A stretch of 64,000 nucleotides of DNA from Minicystis rosea (lineage in GTDB: Bacteria > Myxococcota_A > Polyangia > Polyangiales > Polyangiaceae): contig CP016211.1 of NCBI GenBank assembly GCA_001931535.1, positions 10,214,377-10,278,376 on the forward strand. The letters run 5' to 3'. Positions 8,937 to 17,137 of the stretch are shown piece by piece. A program made the position numbers and the translations under genes. Below the pieces are notes generated by a model. The model worked only from the letters and a program-made list of their open reading frames with translations. It was not told the DNA's origin and ran no database searches. The number at the start of each line of letters is the position of its first letter. Positions within the stretch are counted from its first letter, which is position 1.

Positions 8937-9289
8937 GGATTAGGCCGCATGTCCCCGGGCTGCGGCTTCGGGTCGCCGCGATCACGCCAGGGAACGGCTT
9001 GCCCCTCGGGCGCGACGCTGCAGCGGAGGCCGTCGCAGCCGGTGTTGTAGAAAGCCTTGTGGCCGCAGCCCATGGCCTTGAAGCGACCGCCCCACTCCTT
9101 TTCGATGCGGATCTCGTTCTGCGGGCAGTCGAGATCGCTCGACGCCTGCACCCGCACCATGGGGATGGCGTTCGAGCTGGCGCCGCTGGTGGTGAGGCAA
9201 CCCGCCGTGAAGAGGGCGGCGATTAAGGTCACAGCGGGGAATCGGGCTCGCACCCTCGGAGTGAAGGCCTCCGCGCGCCGCCGTGTCAA
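8933..9289 (-). CDS. Small predicted lipoprotein
   Basis: The protein has 118 residues. It probably starts at a TTG at 9289 that overlaps the stop of the upstream glycosyltransferase gene (TTGA), which suggests translational coupling. The signal region FPAVTLIAALFTAGC places the lipidated Cys near residue 31. The mature domain has four further Cys residues (DCPQNEI, MGCGHKAFYNTGCDGLRC) and an IRIEKEWGGRFKAMGCG block. Short Cys-paired domains of this type recur in myxobacterial lipoproteins. The function is unknown. Confidence 0.65.
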   Translation of the reverse strand: MTRRRAEAFTPRVRARFPAVTLIAALFTAGCLTTSGASSNAIPMVRVQASSDLDCPQNEIRIEKEWGGRFKAMGCGHKAFYNTGCDGLRCSVAPEGQAVPWRDRGDPKPQPGDMRPNP

Positions 9290-10404
9290 GCGCCGCGCTT
9301 GCGATCGAGGTAGAAGCCGAGGTTCGTCACGAGGCGAGGCTCGTGGGGATTGTTGCGAATCGCCGCGCGCGCCGCGGCCTCGCCGATCTCGAGCTCACCG
9401 ATCCAATACGCTGCCGTGGCCACGAGGTCGGCGAGCTTCCACGTGTAGACGGACTCGTCGACGAAGAGCGAGTCCTTCACGGGGAGCGGGATTTCATAGC
9501 CGCGCCGCGCGAAGAGAAAGGAGAGCGCGTACTGCTTCGAGCTGTCGTAGTGGAGCGCGATGGCGAAGAGCGGCTCGGCCCGGTGCGGCGCGAAGGCATG
9601 CGCATCGAGGTAGCGCGCCTGCGTCTCGGGCCAGGGAAGCCCGCGGGCCGCAGCGATGCGCGCGAGGGCCATCTTCGATTCGTAGATCTCCTCGGCCCAA
9701 CCGCCGAGCGCGATCCGCCGATGGAATGCGGCCTCCGCCTCTTCGTGGCGGCCGAGCCACAAGTACGTGAGCGCCAGATAGAACGCGGTGCGGGTGTCCT
9801 TGGGATCGCGCTCCGCGGCGTCGCCGAGGAGCTTCGCGTCGCGCTCCCAACGGCGGCGCGATCGCTCGGCCGAGTCGGCCCCGGGCTCGTGGAGGATGCG
9901 CGCGTCGGGCACGCGGTGCTTGGGCGGATCGCGATCGGGGTGCATCAAGATCTCGTGCACCACCCCGCGGAAGCGCCAGCGCGCGCGGGTGCGCGCGATG
10001 CGCGGCGAGTCGAAGTGCACGCCCATCTCGATGCGGAGGTAGTAGGCCTCGTGCTCGGGCGCGCGCTCTTCGCGCATCCGTTCGAGGAACGATCGGAGCG
10101 CGGCGCCGTTGACGATCACGTCGTCGGCGTCGAGCCACATCACGAACTCGGTCACCTCGCCCGCGAGCTCGAGGGCGCGGTTGCGCGAGGTGGAGAAGTC
10201 GACGAACGGCTCTTCGAAGACCGCGCCCGGCACGCCGTCGAGCTCGCGGCGGATGAGATCCTGCGTGCCGTCGGTCGATCCGGTGTCGAGGATCACCCAG
10301 CGATCGATGAACGGCTTCACGCTCGCGAGCGTGCGGGACAAGGTCAGGGCCTCGTCCTTCACGATCATCGAGAGCGTGAGGAGGCCGCGGCGAGGCGCGC
10401 TCAC
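9286..10404 (-). CDS. Family 2 glycosyltransferase with TPR-like C-terminus
   Basis: The protein has 372 residues. The N-terminal 130 are a GT-A domain of the GT2 family: LSMIVKDEALTL, the nucleotide-binding DTGSTDGTQD, and the metal-binding WLDADD near residue 91. Next comes FRGVVHEIL, typical of the group related to SunS and other bacterial GT2 enzymes followed by helical repeats. Residues 190 to 360 form TPR-like helices (TAFYLALTYLWLGRHEEAEAAF). It probably transfers a sugar to a protein or cell-surface acceptor; neither donor nor acceptor can be read from sequence. It overlaps the upstream TPR membrane gene by 4 bp (ATGA), so they are co-translated. Confidence 0.85.
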   Translation of the reverse strand: MSAPRRGLLTLSMIVKDEALTLSRTLASVKPFIDRWVILDTGSTDGTQDLIRRELDGVPGAVFEEPFVDFSTSRNRALELAGEVTEFVMWLDADDVIVNGAALRSFLERMREERAPEHEAYYLRIEMGVHFDSPRIARTRARWRFRGVVHEILMHPDRDPPKHRVPDARILHEPGADSAERSRRRWERDAKLLGDAAERDPKDTRTAFYLALTYLWLGRHEEAEAAFHRRIALGGWAEEIYESKMALARIAAARGLPWPETQARYLDAHAFAPHRAEPLFAIALHYDSSKQYALSFLFARRGYEIPLPVKDSLFVDESVYTWKLADLVATAAYWIGELEIGEAAARAAIRNNPHEPRLVTNLGFYLDRKRGA

Positions 10405-11660
10405 TTTCGCTCCGAGGCCGCGATCAGCGCCGCGAGGCGCGCGTTGCGCGGGTCGGCCGGCGCCGCTTGGGAGAAGCGCTGCGCGTGGTGCTTGGCCTCG
10501 TCCACCACCTGATGGCGCAGGGCGAGGAGCGCGACGTTGTAGCGCGCGTCGATCATCGTCGGTGCCGCGTGCAGCGCGGCCAGATAGCCTTGGCGTGCCT
10601 TGTTGTAGTCGTCCCGGCGATCGGCGATGAGCGCGAGATCGTATTGGGCTTCGGCGTCGTCGGGATCGACGGCCACGAGCGGCGCGAGCGCCTTCTGCGC
10701 GGTCTCCAGATCGCCCGCCTGAATGGCCAGCGCGCCGAGGAGCAACATCGCATCGCGCCCCGCGCCGCCGTCGACGGCCTTCTTGGCTTCGTCGAGCGCC
10801 TCGGGCCTTCGGCCCTGCCGGTCGTAGGCGATGGCGAGCGCGTAGTGGTAGCGCGGATCGTCATGCTTGCCGATGGCATCGCGCGCCGCGGCCTCGGCCT
10901 CGACCGAATCACCGTGGAACGAGAGGGCCGCGATGAGGGCGGTGACGGCGCTGGGATCGTTGGGACAAGCAGCGACCGCTTCACGCCCATCCTTGAGGGC
11001 TTGCTCGGCCGCGCCCATGAGCACGCCGACGGACGCGCGGCGCGCGAGGCACGCGCACGATCCGGGGCTCGCTACGAGGCACCGATCGAGGATCTCGACG
11101 GCCGCGGGGAAGCTCCGCGTGCGCAGCCTCCGCTTGATGATGGCCTCCGCCGCCACGCTGTTGCCGCCGTCCTTGCGGAGCGCTTGCCACCACATCTGAT
11201 CGGGCGCGAAGAGCCAGCCGACCTGCGTGGCCAAGAGCACCACGCCGAGGCCCATCACGGAGGCCACGAGCGCCTTGCGCGGAAACGACGGCGCGAAGCG
11301 CCGCTCCGCGACCACACCCGCGATGACCGCAAGGCCCGCCCAGAGCGGGACCGCGACCCAGAGGAGGCCACGCCCGAGCGGCCCTGAAGACCCGCGAAAC
11401 AAGGCTGCGCTCACGAGGGCCGCGATCACGGCGACGACGAGCAACGCCGCGCCGACGAGCGCCGTGCGCGTCGCGATCTGCCGATGAAAACGCACGGCCC
11501 CGATCACCACGGCGGCGAGCGCGACGGCCGCGACGAGGGCCTCGAGGATCAGGTTCGCGGGCGGCGACGGCTCCGGAGAGAACAGCGGCGGCGCAGCGGC
11601 GAGCGCGAGCAGGCCGGCAGCACGCGCCACGATCTCGGCGAAGGCATGGAGGAGCGGCAC
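10401..11660 (-). CDS. Membrane protein with C-terminal TPR repeats
   Basis: The protein has 419 residues. The first 165 contain four or five membrane spans (for example LILEALVAAVALAAVVIGAV and GLLWVAVPLWAGLAVIAGVV). From about 180 onward the helical pairs fit TPR repeats, such as PRYHYALAIAYDRQGRRPEA and AEAQYDLALIADRRDDYNKA. A Cys-rich turn, GSCACLARRA, sits at the start of the repeat region. TPR domains bind other proteins; with the overlapping GT2 gene this could be a membrane scaffold for a glycosylation step, which is inference from neighbourhood alone. The gap of 121 bp upstream suggests its own promoter. Confidence 0.8.
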   Translation of the reverse strand: MPLLHAFAEIVARAAGLLALAAAPPLFSPEPSPPANLILEALVAAVALAAVVIGAVRFHRQIATRTALVGAALLVVAVIAALVSAALFRGSSGPLGRGLLWVAVPLWAGLAVIAGVVAERRFAPSFPRKALVASVMGLGVVLLATQVGWLFAPDQMWWQALRKDGGNSVAAEAIIKRRLRTRSFPAAVEILDRCLVASPGSCACLARRASVGVLMGAAEQALKDGREAVAACPNDPSAVTALIAALSFHGDSVEAEAAARDAIGKHDDPRYHYALAIAYDRQGRRPEALDEAKKAVDGGAGRDAMLLLGALAIQAGDLETAQKALAPLVAVDPDDAEAQYDLALIADRRDDYNKARQGYLAALHAAPTMIDARYNVALLALRHQVVDEAKHHAQRFSQAAPADPRNARLAALIAASERK

Positions 11661-11781
11661 GCTGCGAATCTAGCCGATTCGGAGAAAGCCTGGGGGTGCC
11701 TCGACGCACACGACGCTCGCGCCGCCCTCCGTGCGGGTCCCCACGCGAGCCACGCGTTGCCCCGTGTTTCCCGGCGCGCCG

Positions 11782-12693
11782 CTACATCCGCGGCGCTTCG
11801 TGATCGATCCGCTCCACCGGCTCGCCGGCCGCCTCGCGCGAAGGCCGCCCCGCGGCCAAGAGTCGGAGCACCATGTCGGAGGCCCACCCGCGGATCTCCT
11901 CCGGCCGGCGGCACGGCGGCATCTCCGAGAGCGCCTCGCGCACGAGCTGCTCCATGAGCTCGCGCGAGCCGGCGGCGCCGAGATCGCGCGCCGCGTTCGG
12001 CCTCCCGAGGACGGCGTCGCGGCCCACCGGCTTGCCCAGCGCCGCCGGATCGCCGGACACGTCCTGGATGTCGTCGGCCACCTGATACGCCTCACCGATG
12101 CGCTCGCCGAAGAGGCGCCACGCCGCCGGATCGGCCCCCGCGACCACCGCGCCCGCGGCCGCAGCTGCCTCGAACAGCGCGGCCGTCTTGGCGCGCCGGT
12201 AGGTGATCACGGGGATGTGCGGCTCGCTCTCCCAAGCTTGCCCCGCGATGATGCCGTGAGGCGACGCCACCCCGCGCGCGATCACTTCGACGAGCGCCCC
12301 CATCCGATCCGGCACGGCCCGCGCCGCGCGCGCCACCGTCTCGAAGGCCGCGACGATGAGCGCGTCGCCCGCAAGCACCGCGAGCGGCTCGCCGTGCGCG
12401 CGATGGACCGCGGGCCGCCCGCGGCGTGTCGAGGCATTGTCGAAGCACGGCAGATCATCGTGGACGAGCGACGCGCAGTGGATCAGCTCGATCGCCGCGG
12501 CCGCCGCGTCGCCGAGGACCGGGAGCGGATCGCCCGAGGCCGCCGCGACCGCCAGGCAGAGCCGCGGCCGGATCCGCGCCCCACCTGGGAAAACTGCGTG
12601 TCTCAAGGCCGCCGCGAGGCGCGGAGGGGCCCCCGCGCAGCAGGCATCGACGGAAGCTCGGAGGGCTCGCTCGATCCGCCTCTCGTGGTCCAT
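11782..12693 (-). CDS. crtE: Geranylgeranyl/farnesyl diphosphate synthase
   Basis: This 303-residue trans-polyprenyl diphosphate synthase condenses isopentenyl diphosphate with allylic diphosphates to supply the C20 precursor for phytoene. Both Asp-rich motifs are present: the first, D79-D80-x4-D85 in LVHDDLPCFDNASTRRGRP, has the four-residue spacing typical of bacterial types; the second is D207-D208-x2-D211 in YQVADDIQD. The GKPVGRD segment follows. It is divergent from crtD across a 101-bp region with a perfect inverted repeat. The ATG at 12693 lies 8 nt after a GATTCT hexamer that is 17 bp from TTGACA, so the mRNA is probably leaderless. Neighbours leave little doubt that it serves carotenoid synthesis. 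Confidence 0.93.
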   Translation of the reverse strand: MDHERRIERALRASVDACCAGAPPRLAAALRHAVFPGGARIRPRLCLAVAAASGDPLPVLGDAAAAAIELIHCASLVHDDLPCFDNASTRRGRPAVHRAHGEPLAVLAGDALIVAAFETVARAARAVPDRMGALVEVIARGVASPHGIIAGQAWESEPHIPVITYRRAKTAALFEAAAAAGAVVAGADPAAWRLFGERIGEAYQVADDIQDVSGDPAALGKPVGRDAVLGRPNAARDLGAAGSRELMEQLVREALSEMPPCRRPEEIRGWASDMVLRLLAAGRPSREAAGEPVERIDHEAPRM

Positions 12694-12701
12694 TGCACCG
12701 A

Positions 12702-12786
12702 AGAATCCGGCCGCAGGACAGTGTTGTCAATGGTTTGATCAAACTTTATGCAAACCATTGACACACCTGACGGTGCTCGTTACTCC
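12702..12786. promoter_or_regulatory. Divergent crtE/crtD promoters with shared 13-bp inverted repeat
   Basis: The arm at 12725-12737 (TGTCAATGGTTTG) is repeated exactly inverted at 12751-12763, with a 13-bp spacer. Each arm contains a TTGACA -35 hexamer facing outward: 12758-12763 for crtD and the complement of 12725-12730 for crtE. At 17 bp from each lie weak -10 hexamers, TACTCC (12781-12786) and GATTCT (complement of 12702-12707), and each is exactly 8 nt from its ATG. No Shine-Dalgarno sequence precedes either start. A regulator bound to the arms would cover both -35 boxes, so joint control of crtE and crtD is likely. Which protein binds is not shown; CarH encoded at 19671 is the obvious candidate. 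Confidence 0.75.
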
Positions 12787-12794
12787 TCGAAGCC

Positions 12795-14339
12795 ATGGCA
12801 CAGCGTTCCGGTCGGGCCGTGGTGGTCGGCGCGGGTGTCGGCGGTTTGGTGACGGCCGCGTTGCTCGCGCGGCGCGGGCTCGAGGTCACCGTCCTCGAAC
12901 GGGCGGACCGCGTCGGCGGCAAGATGCGGCAGGTGGTGGCCGGCGGCCGCGCGATCGACGCTGGGCCGACGGTGCTCACCATGCGGTGGGTGTTCGAGGA
13001 GATCTTCGCGGCGCTGGGCGAGCGGGTCGACGATCACCTGACCCTCGAGCGGGCCGAGCGCCTCGCGCGCCACGTGTGGCGCGAAGGCGACGCGCTCGAT
13101 CTCTTCACCGATCCCGCGCGCTCGGCCGACGCCATCGGCGCGTTCGCCGGCGCCGCCGAGGCGCGGGGCTACCTCCGCTTCGTCGATCACGTGCAGCGCA
13201 TCCACGACACCGTGGAGCGCCCTTTCCTTCGCTCCGAGCGCCCCAGCCTGCGCACCGCGTGGAGCGCGGCCCGCGAGCTCGGCCTCGGCGCCCTCCTCGC
13301 CATCGACGGCCATCGCACGATGTGGAAGGCCCTCGGCGAGTTCTTCGCGGACGCGCGCCTGCGCCAGCTCTTCGGCCGCTATGCGACGTACTCGGGATCG
13401 TCTCCGTTCCTCGCGCCGGCCACGCTCAACGTGATCGCGCACGTGGAGCGCGACGGCGTGTGGCTGGTCGAGGGCGGCATGTACCGCATCGCCGAAGCCC
13501 TTCGAGCGCTCGCCGAGCGCGCCGGCGCGGTGATCCGGACCCGGGCGCACGTCGCCGAGATCCTGGCCGACGGCCGCGGCGTCACCGGCGTGCGGCTCGC
13601 GGATGGGGAGCGCGTCGAGGCGGAGGCGGTGATCATGAACGGCGACGCCGAAGCGCTGGCGCGCGGTCTCCTCGGCCACGCCGTCGCGCGCGCGGCGAGC
13701 GCGCCGCCCACGCGATCGCTCTCGGCGATGACGTGGACAGGCACGGCCCTGACGAGCGGCTTTTCGCTCGTGCGGCACAACGTCTTCTTCTCGTCCGACT
13801 ACGAGGCCGAGTTCCGCGATCTCTTCGACCGGAGCCGCGTCCCGCGCGAGCCCACCATCTACGTCTGCGCGCAGGATCGCGACGACGCGGGCGCATTCGC
13901 GGGCGGCCCGGAGCGCTTGCTGATCCTGATCAACGCCCCGCCGAGCGGCGATCGACCCGATCGGTCCGAACCCCAGAACGAGGTCCACGCATGCGAACGA
14001 CGAACCTTCGATCGGCTCTCGCGCCTGGGGCTCCGCCTCGAGTCGAGCGCGAGCCCCATGGTGGTGACGACACCGAGCGATTTCCATCGCCTCTTCCCCG
14101 CGACGGGCGGGGCGCTCTACGGTCCGGCCTCGCATGGGATGACGTCGGCCTTCCATCACGGCACCTCGCGGACGAAGGTGCCGGGGCTCTATCTCTGCGG
14201 GGGGAGCGCGCACCCGGGGGCGGGCGTGCCGATGGTGGCGCAGAGCGGGCGGCTCGCAGCGGCGAGCGTGATCGAGGACCTCGCTTCGACCTCGCGATCG
14301 CGCCGGGCGGCTATGCCTGGTGGTATCTCGATGTCGTGA
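12795..14339 (+). CDS. crtD: Carotenoid 3,4-desaturase (CrtD-type, CrtI family)
   Basis: This 514-residue FAD-dependent carotenoid desaturase begins with the dinucleotide fold VVVGAGVGGLVTAALLARRG and KMRQVVAGGRAIDAGPTVLTM, and ends with the family motif GLYLCGGSAHPGAGVPMVAQSGRLAA. The two CrtI-family genes in the window differ: this one, ahead of a crtC, fits CrtD, which introduces the 3,4 double bond after 1,2-hydration, whereas the one next to crtB fits CrtI. The last 16 or so residues, after VIEDLAS, look unlike the family and overlap sequence that reads as CrtC in another frame. The likely leaderless start is at 12795. Confidence in the family is high and in the exact substrate moderate. 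Confidence 0.88.
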   Translation: MAQRSGRAVVVGAGVGGLVTAALLARRGLEVTVLERADRVGGKMRQVVAGGRAIDAGPTVLTMRWVFEEIFAALGERVDDHLTLERAERLARHVWREGDALDLFTDPARSADAIGAFAGAAEARGYLRFVDHVQRIHDTVERPFLRSERPSLRTAWSAARELGLGALLAIDGHRTMWKALGEFFADARLRQLFGRYATYSGSSPFLAPATLNVIAHVERDGVWLVEGGMYRIAEALRALAERAGAVIRTRAHVAEILADGRGVTGVRLADGERVEAEAVIMNGDAEALARGLLGHAVARAASAPPTRSLSAMTWTGTALTSGFSLVRHNVFFSSDYEAEFRDLFDRSRVPREPTIYVCAQDRDDAGAFAGGPERLLILINAPPSGDRPDRSEPQNEVHACERRTFDRLSRLGLRLESSASPMVVTTPSDFHRLFPATGGALYGPASHGMTSAFHHGTSRTKVPGLYLCGGSAHPGAGVPMVAQSGRLAAASVIEDLASTSRSRRAAMPGGISMS

Positions 14340-15211
14340 GCGACGACGGGCGATCGGCGCTGAGCCTCATCGCCATGCTCGGGAGCGTCTTCTCTCCCTT
14401 CTATTTCGCGGCCCGCGCACAGAACGGCGGCCGCGCCGATCCGCTCGCCTTTCCAGCGCTGAACGTGGCGCTCTACACGCCGCGCGGCGATCACTGGGTC
14501 CTGACGGAGCGCACGCCGCGCACGCTGTCCCGCAGCGCCTCCGAGCTCTCGATGGGCCCGAGCGTCGCTCGTTGGGAGGGCGGCGCGCTCGTCATCGATC
14601 TCGACGAGCGCACCGCGCCCATCCCGCGACGCCTCGCGGGGACCATTCGCCTCCATCCCGAAACGAGCGGCGGCGAATCCATCACGCTCGACGCCCACGG
14701 GAGGCATCGCTGGTGCCCGATCGCGCCTTCCGCGCGCGCCGAAGTCGAGCTGCGCCACCCTTCGCTGCGCTTCCGCGGCCACGCCTACCTCGACGCCAAC
14801 GGCGGCGACGAGCCCCTCGAAAATGGCTTCCGCTCGTGGACCTGGGCGCGCGTGTCCTCGGCTCGCGGCGCCGTGATCACCTACGACGTGGTGCGCCGCG
14901 ATGAATCACGCCGCACGATCACGAGAGCCTTCGACGCGTCCAGCCGGTACCGGAGCGCCTTCCCCTTCGCCACGATCGCCGCGCCCCCCACGCTGTGGCG
15001 CATGAAGCGCGACCTGCACGCCGATCACGGCGCCGCGCCGCGCATCGTGCGCACGCTCGAAGACACGCCGTTCTACGCGCGCAGCCTGGTGCATACCCGC
15101 TTCTTCGGCGAGCCCGCCGTGGGCACGCACGAGACGCTCTCGCTCGACCGTTTCCGCACGCGCTGGGTCCAGTTCATGCTGCCTTACCGCATGAGGCGAG
15201 AGACCCAATGA
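14336..15211 (+). CDS. crtC: Carotenoid 1,2-hydratase (CrtC), start uncertain
   Basis: CrtC adds water across the 1,2 double bond of acyclic carotenes. The frame contains the family blocks LIAMLGSVFSPFYF, GRHRWCPIAP, GHAYLDANGGDEPLENGF with the conserved Tyr-x-Asp, and WTWAR. The coordinates use the GTG at 14336, which overlaps the crtD stop by 4 nt (GTGA) and gives 291 residues. However, codons 14273-14335 in the same frame encode RGPRFDLAIAPGGYAWWYLD, which matches the expected CrtC N-terminus but has no usual start codon. Either translation starts at a rare codon upstream, or a frameshift joins crtD and crtC, or the short form is used. The next gene overlaps the stop (ATGA). Confidence 0.85.
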   Translation: MSDDGRSALSLIAMLGSVFSPFYFAARAQNGGRADPLAFPALNVALYTPRGDHWVLTERTPRTLSRSASELSMGPSVARWEGGALVIDLDERTAPIPRRLAGTIRLHPETSGGESITLDAHGRHRWCPIAPSARAEVELRHPSLRFRGHAYLDANGGDEPLENGFRSWTWARVSSARGAVITYDVVRRDESRRTITRAFDASSRYRSAFPFATIAAPPTLWRMKRDLHADHGAAPRIVRTLEDTPFYARSLVHTRFFGEPAVGTHETLSLDRFRTRWVQFMLPYRMRRETQ

Positions 15212-16389
15212 TCGCGGGCACGCTCGGCGCCGTCACCCTCGGCTGGGCGCTCGCCGTGGGCAGCATCGAGCTCGAGGCCGTGCGCCGTTTCGTGTGCCGT
15301 CGCCGTCCAGCGCCGATCACCGATCGAGCCCGCGCCGCCCGCGTCCTCCTGATCCGCCCCTGCGCCGGCCACGATCCCTGGCTCGACGAAGCCCTCTCTT
15401 CGCTGACCCGCGCACGTCGATCGGCCCTTTTCACCTGCCGAATCGCGATCGCCGACGTCGACGACGCGGCTCATCCCACGGGCATCCGTGCGGCCCAAAC
15501 GCTCACCGATGCCGGCATCGAATCCGCCGTCGTCCTCACCGCGCCCGGCGCGCCCAACCGCAAAGCCGCGCAGCTCGCGGCCGTCGTTGCCCGGGAAGAG
15601 CAGCCTTTCGATGTGATCATGGTGGCCGACGGCGACGTCGATCTCACCGCCGCGGATCTCGACGCCTTCATCGATCCGCTCGTCTCGCGCGCCGACATCG
15701 GCGCGGTGTGGGCCCCTCCCGTCGAGATGGGCCACGCGTCTGCGCTCGGCGATCGCGCCTCGGCGGCGCTGCTCGGCGCGTCGCTCCACGCCTTCCCTCT
15801 CCTCGCTCGGCTCGATCGGCGGAGCCTCGTCGGCAAGCTCTTCGCCGTGCGCCGCGATGCGCTCGAAGCGGCGGGTGGCTTCGAGGCGCTGACGATGCAC
15901 CTGGGCGAGGACATGGAGCTCGCGCGTCGCCTGGGCGCTGCGCGGTTCGCCGTCGCGGCCGCGCCCGTGGTGGCGCGATCGCTCGCTCATGGGCGGACCT
16001 GGGCGCAGGCCGAAGCGCGATTCGGCCGCTGGCTCCAGGTGATCCGCGCGCAGCGCCCTCTCCTGCTCGCGAGCTATCCGCTGCTCTTCTTCGCGACCTT
16101 CCCCATCCTCGTCCTCTCCGCCCTCACCGCGCTCACGGCCCCCGCCATCGCTTCATGGGCAGCGCTGTATGCCATCACGATGCGCCTCGCCGTCGCCTAC
16201 GCGGCGACCGTCGCCGCCGGCCGGCCACGCTCCTTCGCGCGCCTCGTCGGGGACGCGATCCTCGCCGACGTGCTGCTCGCCGGCGCCTTCGTGCGAGCCC
16301 TGCGATCGCGGCGCGTCGTGTGGCGCGACGTCTCCCTCACGATCGATCGCGGCGGCCAGCTCCGCCTGCTGGAAGAGAAGGGCGGCTGA
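15208..16389 (+). CDS. GT21-like membrane glycosyltransferase, probable carotenoid glycosyltransferase
   Basis: The protein has 393 residues and resembles ceramide glucosyltransferases (GT21). An N-terminal membrane helix is followed by a GT-A domain with the D1/D2/D3,(Q/R)xxRW series: D141-G-D143 in MVADGDVDL, E234-D235 in LGEDMEL, and R271-F-G-R-W275. Two or three spans follow (LLLASYPLLFFATFPILVLSALTAL and later). It overlaps the crtC stop by 4 nt, so it is the third gene of the crtD-crtC unit. In myxobacteria hydroxylated acyclic carotenoids are glycosylated, so the natural inference is that this enzyme glycosylates the CrtC-derived hydroxyl. A sphingolipid or other lipid acceptor cannot be excluded. 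Its last 53 bp are antisense to the acyltransferase gene. Confidence 0.82.
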   Translation: MIAGTLGAVTLGWALAVGSIELEAVRRFVCRRRPAPITDRARAARVLLIRPCAGHDPWLDEALSSLTRARRSALFTCRIAIADVDDAAHPTGIRAAQTLTDAGIESAVVLTAPGAPNRKAAQLAAVVAREEQPFDVIMVADGDVDLTAADLDAFIDPLVSRADIGAVWAPPVEMGHASALGDRASAALLGASLHAFPLLARLDRRSLVGKLFAVRRDALEAAGGFEALTMHLGEDMELARRLGAARFAVAAAPVVARSLAHGRTWAQAEARFGRWLQVIRAQRPLLLASYPLLFFATFPILVLSALTALTAPAIASWAALYAITMRLAVAYAATVAAGRPRSFARLVGDAILADVLLAGAFVRALRSRRVVWRDVSLTIDRGGQLRLLEEKGG

Positions 16390-17119
16390 CGGCTGCGCTC
16401 GTGAACAACGCGAGCGCCCGCGCCGCGAGGTCGCTCGCCGCGCTCTCGCCCGAGCGATGCACATCCTCGAAGCCGAGCCCCGCCTCGCCGCGCACCGCGC
16501 GCTCGATGCGATCCATCTCCACCTCCACGGCGCGCTCCTGCGCTTCACGCCCGCGCGTCACGTCGCGCTCCTTGGGCACCGGCGCCCCGAACGAGAGATA
16601 GAGATCGGGCCGCTCCGTCCCGGCGACCTCGTACCGCATCGCAGCCGGCACCGTCGTCGCGTGCGCCGAAACCCGGGCAATCTCCGCCGATCCCGGACGA
16701 AACCCGAGCGGCCGCTCCGTCACCGGACGCTCTCTGCCCTGCGGGAAAATCCACACGAGCCTCCCCGCGCGATCGAGCAGCCGCGCCGCATAGCGAATCA
16801 CGGCCGCGCCGTCGTGCGCGTCGTCGAGATCAGCCCCGAACGCGCCCACCAGCGCAAAGAACGGCAACCTCCGGAGGTTCTTGGCGTCCATCAGCGCGTG
16901 GCCGTCGGCGCCGATCAAGTGCTGCGAGGCGTGCAGCACGAGCAACGGGTCCCACCACGACGTGTGGTTCGACACCACCAAGAGCGGCCCCGCGGCCGAG
17001 AGCGCCCGCGCCCGCTCGAGCCCGTACACCCGCACCCGCGCGAACGTCCGCTGGATGCGACCGCGCGCGTGCGCCGCGAACCACGCATTGAAGAGGCTCT
17101 GCTTGGACGCGGGAATCAT
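16337..17119 (-). CDS. PlsC-type acyltransferase, probable carotenoid-glycoside acylation
   Basis: This 260-residue protein belongs to the lysophospholipid acyltransferase family: NHTSWWD with catalytic His52 and Asp57 (Hx4D), the FPQGRERP substrate block at 125-132, and PAAMRYE further on. The C-terminus (about residues 205-260) is variable and lies over the convergent glycosyltransferase gene. The gene begins 18 bp after the stop of crtB, at the end of the crtI-crtB unit. Because it sits with crt genes and a glycosyltransferase, fatty acylation of a carotenoid glycoside, as in myxobacton esters, is the likely role. A general phospholipid role is possible but less likely. The acyl donor is not visible from sequence. 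Confidence 0.82.
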   Translation of the reverse strand: MIPASKQSLFNAWFAAHARGRIQRTFARVRVYGLERARALSAAGPLLVVSNHTSWWDPLLVLHASQHLIGADGHALMDAKNLRRLPFFALVGAFGADLDDAHDGAAVIRYAARLLDRAGRLVWIFPQGRERPVTERPLGFRPGSAEIARVSAHATTVPAAMRYEVAGTERPDLYLSFGAPVPKERDVTRGREAQERAVEVEMDRIERAVRGEAGLGFEDVHRSGESAASDLAARALALFTSAAVSRPSLPAGGAGRRDRS

Positions 17120-17137
17120 GGCCCCGAACCTGCGCGC

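Noticed and set aside
12356..14260. Upstream extension of the CrtC frame through crtE and crtD
   Set aside because: The extension is Arg/Pro/Ala-rich noise antisense to crtE and out of frame with crtD; only the part from about 14273 resembles CrtC.
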